A stretch of DNA of 64,000 nt from Flavobacteriaceae bacterium UBA1682 (lineage in GTDB: Bacteria > Bacteroidota > Bacteroidia > Flavobacteriales > Flavobacteriaceae), in the NCBI GenBank assembly GCA_002320285.1, contig DCKE01000004.1, positions 6,407 to 70,406 of the forward strand. The letters run 5' to 3'. The stretch's first letter is position 1. Every line of letters starts with the position of its first letter. This document shows positions 9,164-17,964 of the stretch, piece after piece. The position numbers and the translations under genes are program-made. The notes under the pieces were generated by a model, which worked only from the letters and a program-made list of their open reading frames with translations, did no database searches and was not told where the DNA came from.

Positions 9164-10480
9164 ATGAAATATTTAATATCCATTATAACTTTCTTTCTCG
9201 TGGGATTTCAGACGGGCTTTGCACAAGCTCCAACTGCATTATTAACCCTTGAAGAGGCTTTGAGTCAAACACTCGAAAACAATTTCGACATCCAATTGGC
9301 CGCTAATAATCTCAAAATAAATGAGGCCAACGTTTATAGAGGCAATGCTGGTATGTTACCCAGCTTAGCATTGGTTGCCAACAGCAATGATAATTTTACG
9401 AATACCACCCAAACGCAGTCGGATGGTTCCTCTAGAGAATTGAACAACTCTAAAAACAATTCACTGAGTTATGGTGCCGCATTAAATTGGACGCTCTTTG
9501 ATGGTTTTAAAATGTTTGCCAAATACGATGAGCTTAAACAAACACAGGTGCAAGGTCAGAAGTTATTGCAGATAAAAATATTGGAAAAGGTCAACGAAGT
9601 ATACACGGTCTATTATGACTTAGTTCAACAACAAAAGCTTTTTACAGCATTGGATACCGCTGTAGTAATCTCTAAACAGCGTTTGGAAATTGCTGAAAAC
9701 CGCTATCAAATTGGAAAGGCTTCTAAATTAGAAGTACTAAATGCCAAGGTTGATTTGAATACGGATATTACCACGCTAACTCGACAAAAAGAATACTATT
9801 ACAATACCAAGGTTCGTTTGAATCGCGTAATTTCAAGAGATACTTTTAAACTTGACTTCATCGTCGAGTCTAATGTAACCATCAATTGGGACCTGAAACT
9901 CGTTGATTTACTATTGCAATTAGACGCTCAAAATCCGGATTTACAATTGGCTATCATCAACGCAGATATTGCTCAATTACAGTACAAACAGTTGCGTGCA
10001 GATCGATATCCCACTTTATTGCTAAACTCTGGTTATACGTTCTCTGAATCGGAATCTAGTCTTGGATTTGTTAGTAAATCCTCTGGCCGTGGTTGGAATT
10101 ATGGATTTACGGCAAGACTTAATTTATTTGATGGTCAACGTCAATCTCAAAAGGAGAAAATCGCACGATTTGAAATGGACAACGCTCAAATTTTGATTGA
10201 ACGTCAACGTCAGTTTATCGAATCAGAATTGATGATGGCATTTCAGACGTATTCCACCAACTTAGAATTAGTAAATCTTGAAGGAAAAAATGAAGAAATA
10301 GCCAAACAAAACTTAGAAATCACTTTGGATAAATTTGAGATTGGAACGATATCAACTCTTGAATTTAGAACGGCACAATTAAATTATGTCAATGCTGTAG
10401 TTCGCAACAACAATGCGCAATATCAGGCTAAATTATCAGAAATAATTTTAAAAGTACTCGTGGGTAAACTCGATATATAA
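9164..10480 (+). CDS. TolC-family outer-membrane efflux protein
   Basis: This 438-residue protein has a Sec signal peptide (about residues 1-20, ending in GFAQA) and two repeats of the outer-membrane efflux protein fold: long helices rich in Gln, Asn and Ala, with LTLEEALSQTLENNFDIQLA at the start of repeat 1 and DGQRQSQKEKIARFEMDNAQ in repeat 2. It would form the trimeric channel of the tripartite pump encoded just upstream. It is the last gene of the operon; no clear terminator follows in the next 160 bp. Confidence 0.93.
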   Translation: MKYLISIITFFLVGFQTGFAQAPTALLTLEEALSQTLENNFDIQLAANNLKINEANVYRGNAGMLPSLALVANSNDNFTNTTQTQSDGSSRELNNSKNNSLSYGAALNWTLFDGFKMFAKYDELKQTQVQGQKLLQIKILEKVNEVYTVYYDLVQQQKLFTALDTAVVISKQRLEIAENRYQIGKASKLEVLNAKVDLNTDITTLTRQKEYYYNTKVRLNRVISRDTFKLDFIVESNVTINWDLKLVDLLLQLDAQNPDLQLAIINADIAQLQYKQLRADRYPTLLLNSGYTFSESESSLGFVSKSSGRGWNYGFTARLNLFDGQRQSQKEKIARFEMDNAQILIERQRQFIESELMMAFQTYSTNLELVNLEGKNEEIAKQNLEITLDKFEIGTISTLEFRTAQLNYVNAVVRNNNAQYQAKLSEIILKVLVGKLDI

Positions 10481-10644
10481 ACAGCATTTGTTTACGGCTA
10501 AAAACGGCTAGATATGATAGTATATTCTGAAGTCTCATACTTTGAACTGCATCGATTGCAACATGTTGTGATATAAAATCTTATTTTTTTCATAAAACAA
10601 AAGACACGCTTCACGTAATAAGGGGATTTCATATATTAAAACCC

Positions 10645-10652
10645 TAAATTTG
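10645..10652 (+). promoter_or_regulatory. -7 element upstream of the phosphatase gene
   Basis: TAAATTTG matches TAnnTTTG and ends 29 bp before the ATG. No convincing -33 TTG is seen. Confidence 0.4.
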
Positions 10653-10681
10653 TAGCTTATTATTTTTTTAAATTTTCAGTC

Positions 10682-11503
10682 ATGTTTCAAACAAAGATTT
10701 ATGTAGCTGCCCTATCTCTCGCCTTTTTTAGCAGTTGTCAAGTAGCTCAAATCAAGTCTACCAATAATTCAAATCAACGTATCGTCAATGATATCGAATT
10801 AAACGGTAAGGTATATGCCGCCGTTTTTCATCAACGTGCAGCGGAATACCAAGCTTTATGTCAACAAGCCTTTAATGTTGCTAAGATGCATGTAGATGTG
10901 GTATTACAACAACAACACGCCAAACCTATAGCGATAGTAACCGACATCGATGAAACGTTTTTAGACAATTCACCTTACGCTGTAGAGATGGCTAAAAGAG
11001 GTCAGGTTTTTGACGAAGCCAGTTGGTTGGAATGGACTTCAAAAGCAAATGCACAACCGCTAATGGGTAGTCAGGAGTTCTTTAATTATGCTGCTTCTAA
11101 AGGAATTACCATTTTCTATATCACCAATAGAAATGAAAATGACAAAGCGGGAACAATAGCGAATTTAAAAAGATATCACTATCCCATGGCTGATGAGCAG
11201 CATGTAATTGTGCGTCAATCTGATTCAAGTAAAGAGACCCGTCGTTTAAAAGTTAGTGAAACCCACGAAATCGTCATGTTATTAGGTGATAATTTATCGG
11301 ACTTCTCCAATGCTTTTGATAAAAAGACAGAAGAACAACGTTCTGAAGCAGTACGGAATAATGCTAAGGACTTTGGCAAAAAATTCATTGTATTACCCAA
11401 TGTTAACTATGGGGATTGGGAATCCGCCCTGTTAGACTATAAAAGAGATTGGACTCCCCAGCAAAAAGATTCTATTTACAACAGCAAATTGATTGGTTTT
11501 TAA
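10682..11503 (+). CDS. 5'-nucleotidase / acid phosphatase lipoprotein, e(P4) family
   Basis: This 273-residue HAD-superfamily phosphatase is exported as a lipoprotein: the signal peptide ends in SSCQ, with the lipidated cysteine at about residue 19. Motif I is VTDIDETFLDNSPY (about 87-100; the first Asp of DID is the nucleophile), motif II is FYITNR (about 141-146), and LLGDNLSDF (about 200) supplies the acidic motif. This is the pattern of Haemophilus lipoprotein e(P4), which removes phosphate from nucleotides such as NMN outside the cytoplasm. It is monocistronic, between a -7 element and a terminator. A role in nucleotide or phosphate scavenging is inferred from the family. Confidence 0.9.
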   Translation: MFQTKIYVAALSLAFFSSCQVAQIKSTNNSNQRIVNDIELNGKVYAAVFHQRAAEYQALCQQAFNVAKMHVDVVLQQQHAKPIAIVTDIDETFLDNSPYAVEMAKRGQVFDEASWLEWTSKANAQPLMGSQEFFNYAASKGITIFYITNRNENDKAGTIANLKRYHYPMADEQHVIVRQSDSSKETRRLKVSETHEIVMLLGDNLSDFSNAFDKKTEEQRSEAVRNNAKDFGKKFIVLPNVNYGDWESALLDYKRDWTPQQKDSIYNSKLIGF

Positions 11504-11523
11504 TCAACCTATTTATTTTATAA

Positions 11524-11562
11524 ACAAAAAACGGAACTCCATTGGGGTTCCGTTTTGTTTAT
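11524..11562. terminator. Bidirectional intrinsic terminator
   Basis: The inverted repeat acaaaaaacggaa / ttccgttttgt with A and T flanks separates convergent genes. Confidence 0.85.
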
Positions 11563-11577
11563 AAGTATATGTAACTG

Positions 11578-12729
11578 CTATTCAATTTCAAAAACCGCTT
11601 GAATTTCCACTGAAGAATTTACGGGAATCGACGATGCACCAACTGTAGCGCGCGTATGTTTACCGCGTTGACCAAAGACGCTAATAGCCAAATCAGATGC
11701 ACTATTCATTAAGGTAGCGTGTTGCGTATAACCGGCAGCAGTATTAAAAAAACCCGTTAGTTGAACACATTGTTTTACCCGATCTAAATCTCCCTGAGTG
11801 GCGTCTTTTAAAACAGCAATAACATTTAACATGGTTTGTCTGGTTGCTTCTTTAGCTTGTTCTTCTGTTAGATCCTTCCCGATAATACCTGGATATAGGA
11901 TTTTACCATCTTTTAAAGCAACTTGATTGATATACACCAAATTACCTGTTCGAACGTAAGGTACATAACTACCTGCAGGTGCCGGTGTTGGCGGCAAGGT
12001 GATTTTTAATTCCTCAAGATTGCGCTCTACGCGTTTTACATCAACACTAGCAGCCTTAGGACCATCCTCCTTTTTGGGAGACTCTATGGCTAGAGCAACC
12101 GCAACTCTTGCCAATGCTTCTCCCTGCAAACGAGCGAACTGAAGTTCACTTGAAGTTGGCCGGTCTCCTCCAGGCATAGAAGCCAAACTCGTTGTACCAA
12201 AAACCGTATTGCCTTGGGGAATATTTTTATCCATAGTATCCATACCCATAATTCCCGTAGGAACTAGTATCATTCCATGTACAGCGAGTGTACTCCAAAA
12301 AGACAATATTGCAGCTTCTCTGCCTGCACCACTACCCGCTCCCATAAACACCGTTGCAGGTATCCCTTCCAACTTTCTACTTGTCCATATATCAATCGTT
12401 TGATCGAGGAATGTGCGCATGGCTCCACTCATATTACCAAAATGTACTGACGAACCAAAAGCAATACCATCGTACAAAGTCAAATCCTCCACTGTAGCAA
12501 TGGGAATAGCAGTATATAATTTTTTATTCGTCGGTGTTTCGATCCTCTTGATGACCGCCAATGCTTTTGGATTCTTATTAATTCCTTCGGCAACCGCCTG
12601 TGCTAATTTGTAAGTAGTGCCGTGTTCGGAGTGAAATAAAACCAAAATTTGTTTTTTAACTTGTCCCATACTCGTAGTAAAATAAAAGATAACCAAAACA
12701 GTTATCGCGATTTTAAATAGTTTTTTCAT
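11578..12729 (-). CDS. Exported WrbA-like flavodoxin fused to a RidA-family domain
   Basis: This 383-residue protein joins two families. A signal peptide (about residues 1-22, ending in TSMGQ) leads into a WrbA/NAD(P)H:quinone-oxidoreductase-like flavodoxin domain (about 26-220): phosphate-binding loop FHSEHGTTYKLAQAV, then YDGIAFGSSVHFGNMSGAMR, MGAGSGAGRE and a loop ending in GGDRPTSSELQFARLQGEA. After a Pro/Ala-rich linker comes a RidA/YjgF/UK114 domain (about 255-383) with the strand-loop TRATVGASSIP, whose Arg aligns with the enamine/imine-binding Arg of RidA, and a C-terminal VEIQAVFEIE. WrbA and RidA are both normally cytoplasmic, so export is odd. The reaction is unknown; a flavin quinone reductase coupled to an imine-scavenging domain is only a guess. 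Confidence 0.85.
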   Translation of the reverse strand: MKKLFKIAITVLVIFYFTTSMGQVKKQILVLFHSEHGTTYKLAQAVAEGINKNPKALAVIKRIETPTNKKLYTAIPIATVEDLTLYDGIAFGSSVHFGNMSGAMRTFLDQTIDIWTSRKLEGIPATVFMGAGSGAGREAAILSFWSTLAVHGMILVPTGIMGMDTMDKNIPQGNTVFGTTSLASMPGGDRPTSSELQFARLQGEALARVAVALAIESPKKEDGPKAASVDVKRVERNLEELKITLPPTPAPAGSYVPYVRTGNLVYINQVALKDGKILYPGIIGKDLTEEQAKEATRQTMLNVIAVLKDATQGDLDRVKQCVQLTGFFNTAAGYTQHATLMNSASDLAISVFGQRGKHTRATVGASSIPVNSSVEIQAVFEIE

Positions 12730-12984
12730 CCTTATTCTTTAAATTGCTTAGTTTTTTCTAATACTCATCTTGTTGAGTTGTACAAATTTCCATATTATAT
12801 TTTGAAATCAAGATCACAATTACGTCAAATTATTATCCTAAAACGACAATGTAATATGGTATTACTTATAATCAGCGAATTTGAATTCCAAAGTTATTTG
12901 AAGTTAAAAAATATTATCAAAAAAAAGACCGTAGCACAACACTTTATTAAACCCACAACGCATCACTATTAAAGACAATTGCAG

Positions 12985-12992
12985 TATATTTG
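12985..12992 (+). promoter_or_regulatory. -7 element upstream of the small acidic protein
   Basis: TATATTTG matches TAnnTTTG and ends 34 bp before the ATG. Confidence 0.4.
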
Positions 12993-13026
12993 AGATATTC
13001 AATTCATCACTCAAAAAAGAAAACTC

Positions 13027-13374
13027 ATGAATAAGACCCATCATTATAATTTCGAACAACCCGATTTTTTGCTGGCTGAAATACCTGTCAAAGATGGTAG
13101 TCAGCATGACGATCGCATCTGGGTATATTGCAACAAAACCTTTTCTCTTATAGAATTCATCCTTGAAGATGACTTTCCAGATGCAGAATTTGTTGGAACA
13201 CATGCCGTTTTTACTTATACTGACCTGGACGAATATGAAGAAAAATGGACTGGAGTTTATATACAAAACAATTGTGCATTAGTCGGAGCAGATCAAAAAG
13301 ACAACTTGCAAGCAGCTTGGAACTTTTTAGAAAATTATTTTAATTGGGAAGAACAAGAAGATGATTTAGACTAG
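13027..13374 (+). CDS. Small acidic conserved-looking hypothetical protein
   Basis: I do not recognise this 115-residue protein. It is strongly acidic, ending in EEQEDDLD, has no signal or membrane segment, and alternates short strands (DRIWVYCNKTF, SLIEFILEDDF, HAVFTYTDL) with a C-terminal amphipathic helix, suggesting a small soluble alpha/beta protein. The -7 element upstream and the coding-like composition argue that it is real. It stands alone between a divergent fusion gene and an AraC gene. Confidence 0.65.
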   Translation: MNKTHHYNFEQPDFLLAEIPVKDGSQHDDRIWVYCNKTFSLIEFILEDDFPDAEFVGTHAVFTYTDLDEYEEKWTGVYIQNNCALVGADQKDNLQAAWNFLENYFNWEEQEDDLD

Positions 13375-13479
13375 TTGAGTTGCCCCTTTCTCTTAGGAGT
13401 AACTAGATGACACTGAAATCGATTACTGTACCGCTATAGTGATTGAAATTTTCACCAAGAGCTAATAAAATAATAAAAA

Positions 13480-14280
13480 ATGAACCTTTTACAATCCAAT
13501 GCTGACTTCTGCCACATAACTGTTGACAAATCCTCTAAAAAGGCTTTGGTGTGGCACGATGCAGATTGGAGTTTTGGACCAGAAGCACATCAACATAAGA
13601 TGGGACAGTTGATCTATGTGGAGCGGGGTTTTCAATATTTATATACCCAAGATCGAAGTTATTTATTACCGCAGAATCATTGCGCTTGGATTCCTTCAAA
13701 TTACTACCATCACAGTACGTCTCCTAAAGAAAAAGTATTTTTAAGAACTATTTTTTTTGAAGTAAACGATCAGCGGGACTTTTACAAAGATCTGCAACTG
13801 TTCCCTGCTCCACAACTGCTAAAGGAGATGATTTTGTTTACCGAAAGATATTCGTGTCTTACTACTGAAGACGCTGTAGAAACCGCATTTTTAGAAGGTC
13901 TTATAATGAGTCTTCCCGATATGGTTCCAACGAATATGCCAGTCTCAATCCCGCTATCACAGCAAATTAAGCTAACAGAAGTTGTACAATATTTATTTGA
14001 TCATATGGATCAATCGATAAATTTTAAGGATATAGCCACTCACTTCGGTTTTTCAATAAGAACCTTAGAACGAAATTTTCAGGATGAACTCGGATTAACC
14101 CCCACTGCTTATCTTCAACTGATCCGTATGATTAAAGCCATGGAATTACTAACCGATGGACACGAAAACATAACTGAAGTTGCTTATAGCGTTGGCTACA
14201 ACAGCCTACCTACCTTTAGTAAAACATTTAAAATGTTGTTTGGAAAATCACCTAAATATTATGCATTCCCAAACCATTAA
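13480..14280 (+). CDS. AraC-family transcriptional regulator with N-terminal cupin
   Basis: This 266-residue regulator has an N-terminal cupin-type ligand domain (HQHKMGQLIYVERGF near residue 37, then QNHCAWIPSNYYHHS) and a C-terminal AraC HTH pair (about 165-262): INFKDIATHFGFSIRTLERN for the first helix-turn-helix and ITEVAYSVGYNSLPTFSKTF for the second. The layout resembles regulators of small-molecule efflux or catabolism. No obvious target gene is adjacent; the next gene has its own -7 element. The ligand is unknown. Confidence 0.85.
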   Translation: MNLLQSNADFCHITVDKSSKKALVWHDADWSFGPEAHQHKMGQLIYVERGFQYLYTQDRSYLLPQNHCAWIPSNYYHHSTSPKEKVFLRTIFFEVNDQRDFYKDLQLFPAPQLLKEMILFTERYSCLTTEDAVETAFLEGLIMSLPDMVPTNMPVSIPLSQQIKLTEVVQYLFDHMDQSINFKDIATHFGFSIRTLERNFQDELGLTPTAYLQLIRMIKAMELLTDGHENITEVAYSVGYNSLPTFSKTFKMLFGKSPKYYAFPNH

Positions 14281-14374
14281 TAAGATTGGAATACCGGCAA
14301 AAGTGGTTGATTTCTCGATAAATCTTGACAATTAAAAATGGTGCGTTTGACATTATCACTATTTTAGCCTATTG

Positions 14375-14382
14375 TAGATTTG
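14375..14382 (+). promoter_or_regulatory. -7 element upstream of the J-domain gene
   Basis: TAGATTTG matches TAnnTTTG and ends 31 bp before the ATG. A TTTG at 14346-14349 could be the -33 element, although the 25-bp spacing is slightly long. Confidence 0.45.
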
Positions 14383-14413
14383 CTGTGAATTTATTGATTA
14401 TTAAAAACAAATA

Positions 14414-15292
14414 ATGAAGGATTATTACAAAATATTGGGAGTACCTCGAACAGCTACTGCTCAGGAAATTAAATACGCTTATCGAAAACTTTCAATGTTG
14501 TATCATCCAGATCGCAATAATGGTGCAGAAAAATTTAATGTGCTATTCTCCGAAATTAATGAAGCTTATCAAGTCTTATACAAAGATGAAAAAAGAAGCC
14601 AGTACGACTATCAATACAATAATAGATACAGTCAAAACCCATCTCATAATCAAACTTACCAACAAGAGCAATCTTATATACAACCGATCATTGAATATTT
14701 TTTTGTAGACAAAATATTCTTTAGACCTGGAGATGTAGTGATGATCACTTGGAATACTTTATACGCTGATTCTATCGAACTTCGACCATTTGGATTTGTA
14801 TCGGCGCAGGGTATAAAAAAGATCAAAATCAATCAATCCAATCCTTTTATTGAAATCAACCTCATCGCTTTTAATCAAGTTTCCAGACGATATTATACCA
14901 GTAAAATTACCTTAGAAAACGTACAGTATTCGCAATCGAGCAAAAGGTCAAAACAAGAAAACCCTTTATTTGATGACAAATATTCTTTAAGAAAGGAATT
15001 GTTTTCCTTTGACGGTAAAATAGGTCGTTTTTCCTATTTTAAACGGATATTTTCGATTGTTTTTATTTTGCTTTTTTTAAGTCCATTTATAGCCATCCCG
15101 ACTAACTATTCGAGTACAGCATTAGCGGTACTTATTTTTCCGTTTTTCTATTTAGCAATCGTACAAAGCGTCAAGAGATTAAACGCCTTACAATGGAGCT
15201 GGTATTATTGTATCACGTTTCTTATTCCTTATTTAAACATATTGGCGCTTATTGTTTTATTCGTCGTCCCAAATTCAAAAAAACGTTCGTAA
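14414..15292 (+). CDS. J-domain protein with C-terminal DUF805-like membrane domain
   Basis: This 292-residue protein opens with a full J-domain (residues 2-66: DYYKILGVPRTATAQEIK, HPD in LYHPDRNN near 37, then EAYQVLYKDEKRSQYD). A Tyr/Asn/Gln-rich linker (about 67-95) leads to a beta-rich segment (about 96-180: EYFFVDKIFFRPGDVVMITW) resembling an Ig-like fold, then a DUF805-type membrane domain (about 200-290) opening with FDGKIGRFSYFKRI and holding three or four transmembrane helices. No DnaJ zinc-finger or client-binding region is present, so this is a membrane-tethered J protein rather than a general DnaJ. The HPD triad implies it can stimulate an Hsp70 at the inner membrane. The partner is unknown. 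Confidence 0.85.
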   Translation: MKDYYKILGVPRTATAQEIKYAYRKLSMLYHPDRNNGAEKFNVLFSEINEAYQVLYKDEKRSQYDYQYNNRYSQNPSHNQTYQQEQSYIQPIIEYFFVDKIFFRPGDVVMITWNTLYADSIELRPFGFVSAQGIKKIKINQSNPFIEINLIAFNQVSRRYYTSKITLENVQYSQSSKRSKQENPLFDDKYSLRKELFSFDGKIGRFSYFKRIFSIVFILLFLSPFIAIPTNYSSTALAVLIFPFFYLAIVQSVKRLNALQWSWYYCITFLIPYLNILALIVLFVVPNSKKRS

Positions 15293-15336
15293 ATTTCACT
15301 TTTGTATTTACAAATAATTTCATTTAAAGACAAAAA

Positions 15337-15368
15337 AAACAGCAAAACCATAAATGAATTTGCTGTTT
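15337..15368. terminator. Bidirectional intrinsic terminator
   Basis: A perfect 10-bp stem (aaacagcaaa / tttgctgttt) with A-run and T/A flanks lies between two convergent genes. Confidence 0.8.
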
Positions 15369-15408
15369 AAAAATTATAAACTAGTCCCTTATAATTTTTT
15401 CTAACTAA

Positions 15409-17355
15409 CTAATTGTTGATCATTAATTTTTCAGAATAGGTTTGCCCATTGATATTAAATTTTAAAAAGTACACCCCATTTGAAAGCGATTGAATATTAA
15501 CTGAATTCTCACCCTTATTCAATGTTATTGGTTTTACAACACGTTTTCCTAATAAGTCATATACTTCTAAAGTCGATAGTCCATCGAAATCAGCATTGAC
15601 AAAAACAATTCCCTTAGCTGGATTTGGATAAACTTTTAATTTATCTAGAATAACATGACTCTCTGTACTAAGTTTTTCGCCAATACCTACTGCATACCAA
15701 GCTTCTAAAACCGCTTCATATTCGTTAGATGCATCACCATACAAATCCTTTGCAGCGAGAAGAGAACCGTTATATGCATCTAAAAAGGTAGCAGAACTGG
15801 TTAAATAGGTGGTTAAATTTCTGTAGGCAATTTTTTCGGCTTTTTCAATACCAATTCCCGTAACGTTATAATTCTTATTTAAATCATTAGAACCACTACC
15901 ACCTTCAGAAAGTAGGTAGAACCAAAAATTTTGTACACCACTGTTTATATGAACCCCCCCATTATCAAAACTAGAAGTTGTATTGATCCAATACTGTCCT
16001 TTATAAGTATTGGGATTATTTGCTTTTTTTGGATTAGACATATCTCTAAGTCCAGATCCGTTGTTTAGCATCACATCTTCTCCAACGATCCAATTGGGGT
16101 TTAAATTGACATAAAACTCAATAGCCGTTCCGAAAATATCAGCAAACGATTCATTTAATGCTCCCGATTCTCCTTGATAGTCCAATCCGCCAGCGCCGTT
16201 ATGATCAATTACAATATGCGTAAACTCATGTCCAGCAACATCCAAACCAACCACAGGCCCCATCGTCACATTATCGCCCCGTCCATATACCATAACATTA
16301 TACGGCATACCAAAAGCACCCGCATTGTTGGGATAACCCGCTTGAGGCATCATTGATTCGAAAATCACGGCATTATAGTAATTTTTTATAACACCGCCTT
16401 GATCATCGTAACTAGTTCTGTTAAATACATTTTTATAATAATCATAAGTCATTTCCATTCCCCAATGTGCGTCTAAGGCAGGATTATTAGCAAAATTAGG
16501 TGTTGTGCTTGTAAAATCCGTAGCATCACGCAATAAAGTACGTGGGCTGTACTTAGCAAATTCAGCATTATAAGTTTCAATCTGGCGTCCATTATCTCGA
16601 AGCCTATATCCACTTGCCGTATTGTCAACTACAATTGTTTGTGCGCCTTTGTAATGAGTTATCGCAGTCACATTAACATCGACATCGTGAATCAAATTAA
16701 CGGTCTTTACCACTTCACCAGTAGCTATATCTACGTACACGTTTGCCATCACCAAAGGCTCAAAAGAATCAACCCTAACTTTCTTGACAAATCGAGTTTC
16801 AACGACACCTCTTGGTGATTCATACTTAACAAAAGTAGTGGTAATTGGATAATCACCGTAAACCTCGTGAACTTTTAAAGCTGCTTTAGCAATTTCTAAA
16901 GCACGTTCATCCCCCATACCCTTACTTACATTGATATCTTTTAAAACAGTAACCTGCCCATTGACACTTTGTACTAAATTTGCCTTTGTATGAACCAAAA
17001 TTCGCTCTCCTTCTACAGGAACACCTTTATAATAATGCTGAAAATGGGTATGCGTGAATTTTAGTGCATCTGTTGTTTTGGACACTTCAATAAAAGTGTG
17101 ATCATTATCTAAATCAAACCACGAATTAAATGCAGTTGAAATTTGATCTATAGTTAATTTTTGCGTTGTTAAGTCTATAGCAAATGAACCATAACTATTT
17201 AGAATTATAGGCTTAGGAATACCCGCTGCACTATTAATTTGGTAATTCACCATCTCCAGAGGACTACCATATGAAAAAGCAGTTGTGGTACCGATCAAAA
17301 AAGATAAATATAAAAAGGTCTTGAAATTCTTAATTGATGTATATTGTTTTCTCAT
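15409..17355 (-). CDS. Secreted M4 (thermolysin-like) metalloprotease with T9SS sorting domain
   Basis: This 648-residue zinc protease carries a signal peptide (about residues 1-30), an FTP/PepSY propeptide region (about 60-210, acting as inhibitor and foldase) and an M4 catalytic domain (about 230-560). The zinc motif HEFTH is near residue 376, the third ligand Glu lies in GALNESFADIFG about 25 residues later, and GGVHINSGV supplies the transition-state His. The last 75 residues (LKVYPNPAKG start, GVYFLKF near the end) are a type A T9SS sorting domain, so the enzyme is exported by Sec and then by the type IX system. It likely degrades external protein. It is monocistronic, with a very long AT-rich upstream region. 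Confidence 0.93.
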   Translation of the reverse strand: MRKQYTSIKNFKTFLYLSFLIGTTTAFSYGSPLEMVNYQINSAAGIPKPIILNSYGSFAIDLTTQKLTIDQISTAFNSWFDLDNDHTFIEVSKTTDALKFTHTHFQHYYKGVPVEGERILVHTKANLVQSVNGQVTVLKDINVSKGMGDERALEIAKAALKVHEVYGDYPITTTFVKYESPRGVVETRFVKKVRVDSFEPLVMANVYVDIATGEVVKTVNLIHDVDVNVTAITHYKGAQTIVVDNTASGYRLRDNGRQIETYNAEFAKYSPRTLLRDATDFTSTTPNFANNPALDAHWGMEMTYDYYKNVFNRTSYDDQGGVIKNYYNAVIFESMMPQAGYPNNAGAFGMPYNVMVYGRGDNVTMGPVVGLDVAGHEFTHIVIDHNGAGGLDYQGESGALNESFADIFGTAIEFYVNLNPNWIVGEDVMLNNGSGLRDMSNPKKANNPNTYKGQYWINTTSSFDNGGVHINSGVQNFWFYLLSEGGSGSNDLNKNYNVTGIGIEKAEKIAYRNLTTYLTSSATFLDAYNGSLLAAKDLYGDASNEYEAVLEAWYAVGIGEKLSTESHVILDKLKVYPNPAKGIVFVNADFDGLSTLEVYDLLGKRVVKPITLNKGENSVNIQSLSNGVYFLKFNINGQTYSEKLMINN

Positions 17356-17964
17356 AATTATCAGAAATTTTTTCTTGTTGCTTTATTATTTTTTTTACAT
17401 AAACCCAGATAGTATATCTGCAAAAAATCAATAATTTTAAGCTAAATAAATGCTTTTAATATAAATTTAGCATTAAATTGATTACTAACACAATAAGGCT
17501 TTTATATCTGTCCTTATTTGCTGTTGCAATAACACTAATTTTATGTGAAATAAAAACAAAATAAAGTTAAAGTTTTTTTTTATTTAATTTTTATATCATC
17601 AAACATTCTCCCAAAATATCAATCCTTGATTTATCTCGGCTATACACCAAATTGACACACTTAAATCCCATTTAATGACCTGTTCTTTCCGCGTTCAGCC
17701 ACTAATAAATCATTTTAATAAACAACAATTTCATTTTTTTACGAGCTTGCCTTATTTTAAATTTAAAATTTAACTTTAAAAAAATCAATATTAAAATTTA
17801 TAATAAAATACATAAGTAATACAGCACATTGTTAACATCTAAAATAAATTAGCTATAAATCGACACTTTGCACATATTTTAACTAAAAATAAATTAACTT
17901 TATTGATATGATTACATGAAATTTCTTAATTCAATTACTGAATTATTTATTAAAAAGCAAAATT
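17356..17964. other. Long divergent intergenic region (about 610 bp)
   Basis: A very AT-rich spacer between the divergent protease gene and the porin-succinate dehydrogenase operon. I see no gene on either strand and no exact TAnnTTTG near either start; TAACTTTA just before the porin is one base off. It presumably holds both promoters and room for regulators. Confidence 0.5.

Noticed and set aside
12778..12972. 64-codon plus-strand frame in the divergent spacer
   Set aside because: Low-complexity composition, no family, and it runs through the -33/-7 area of the next gene.
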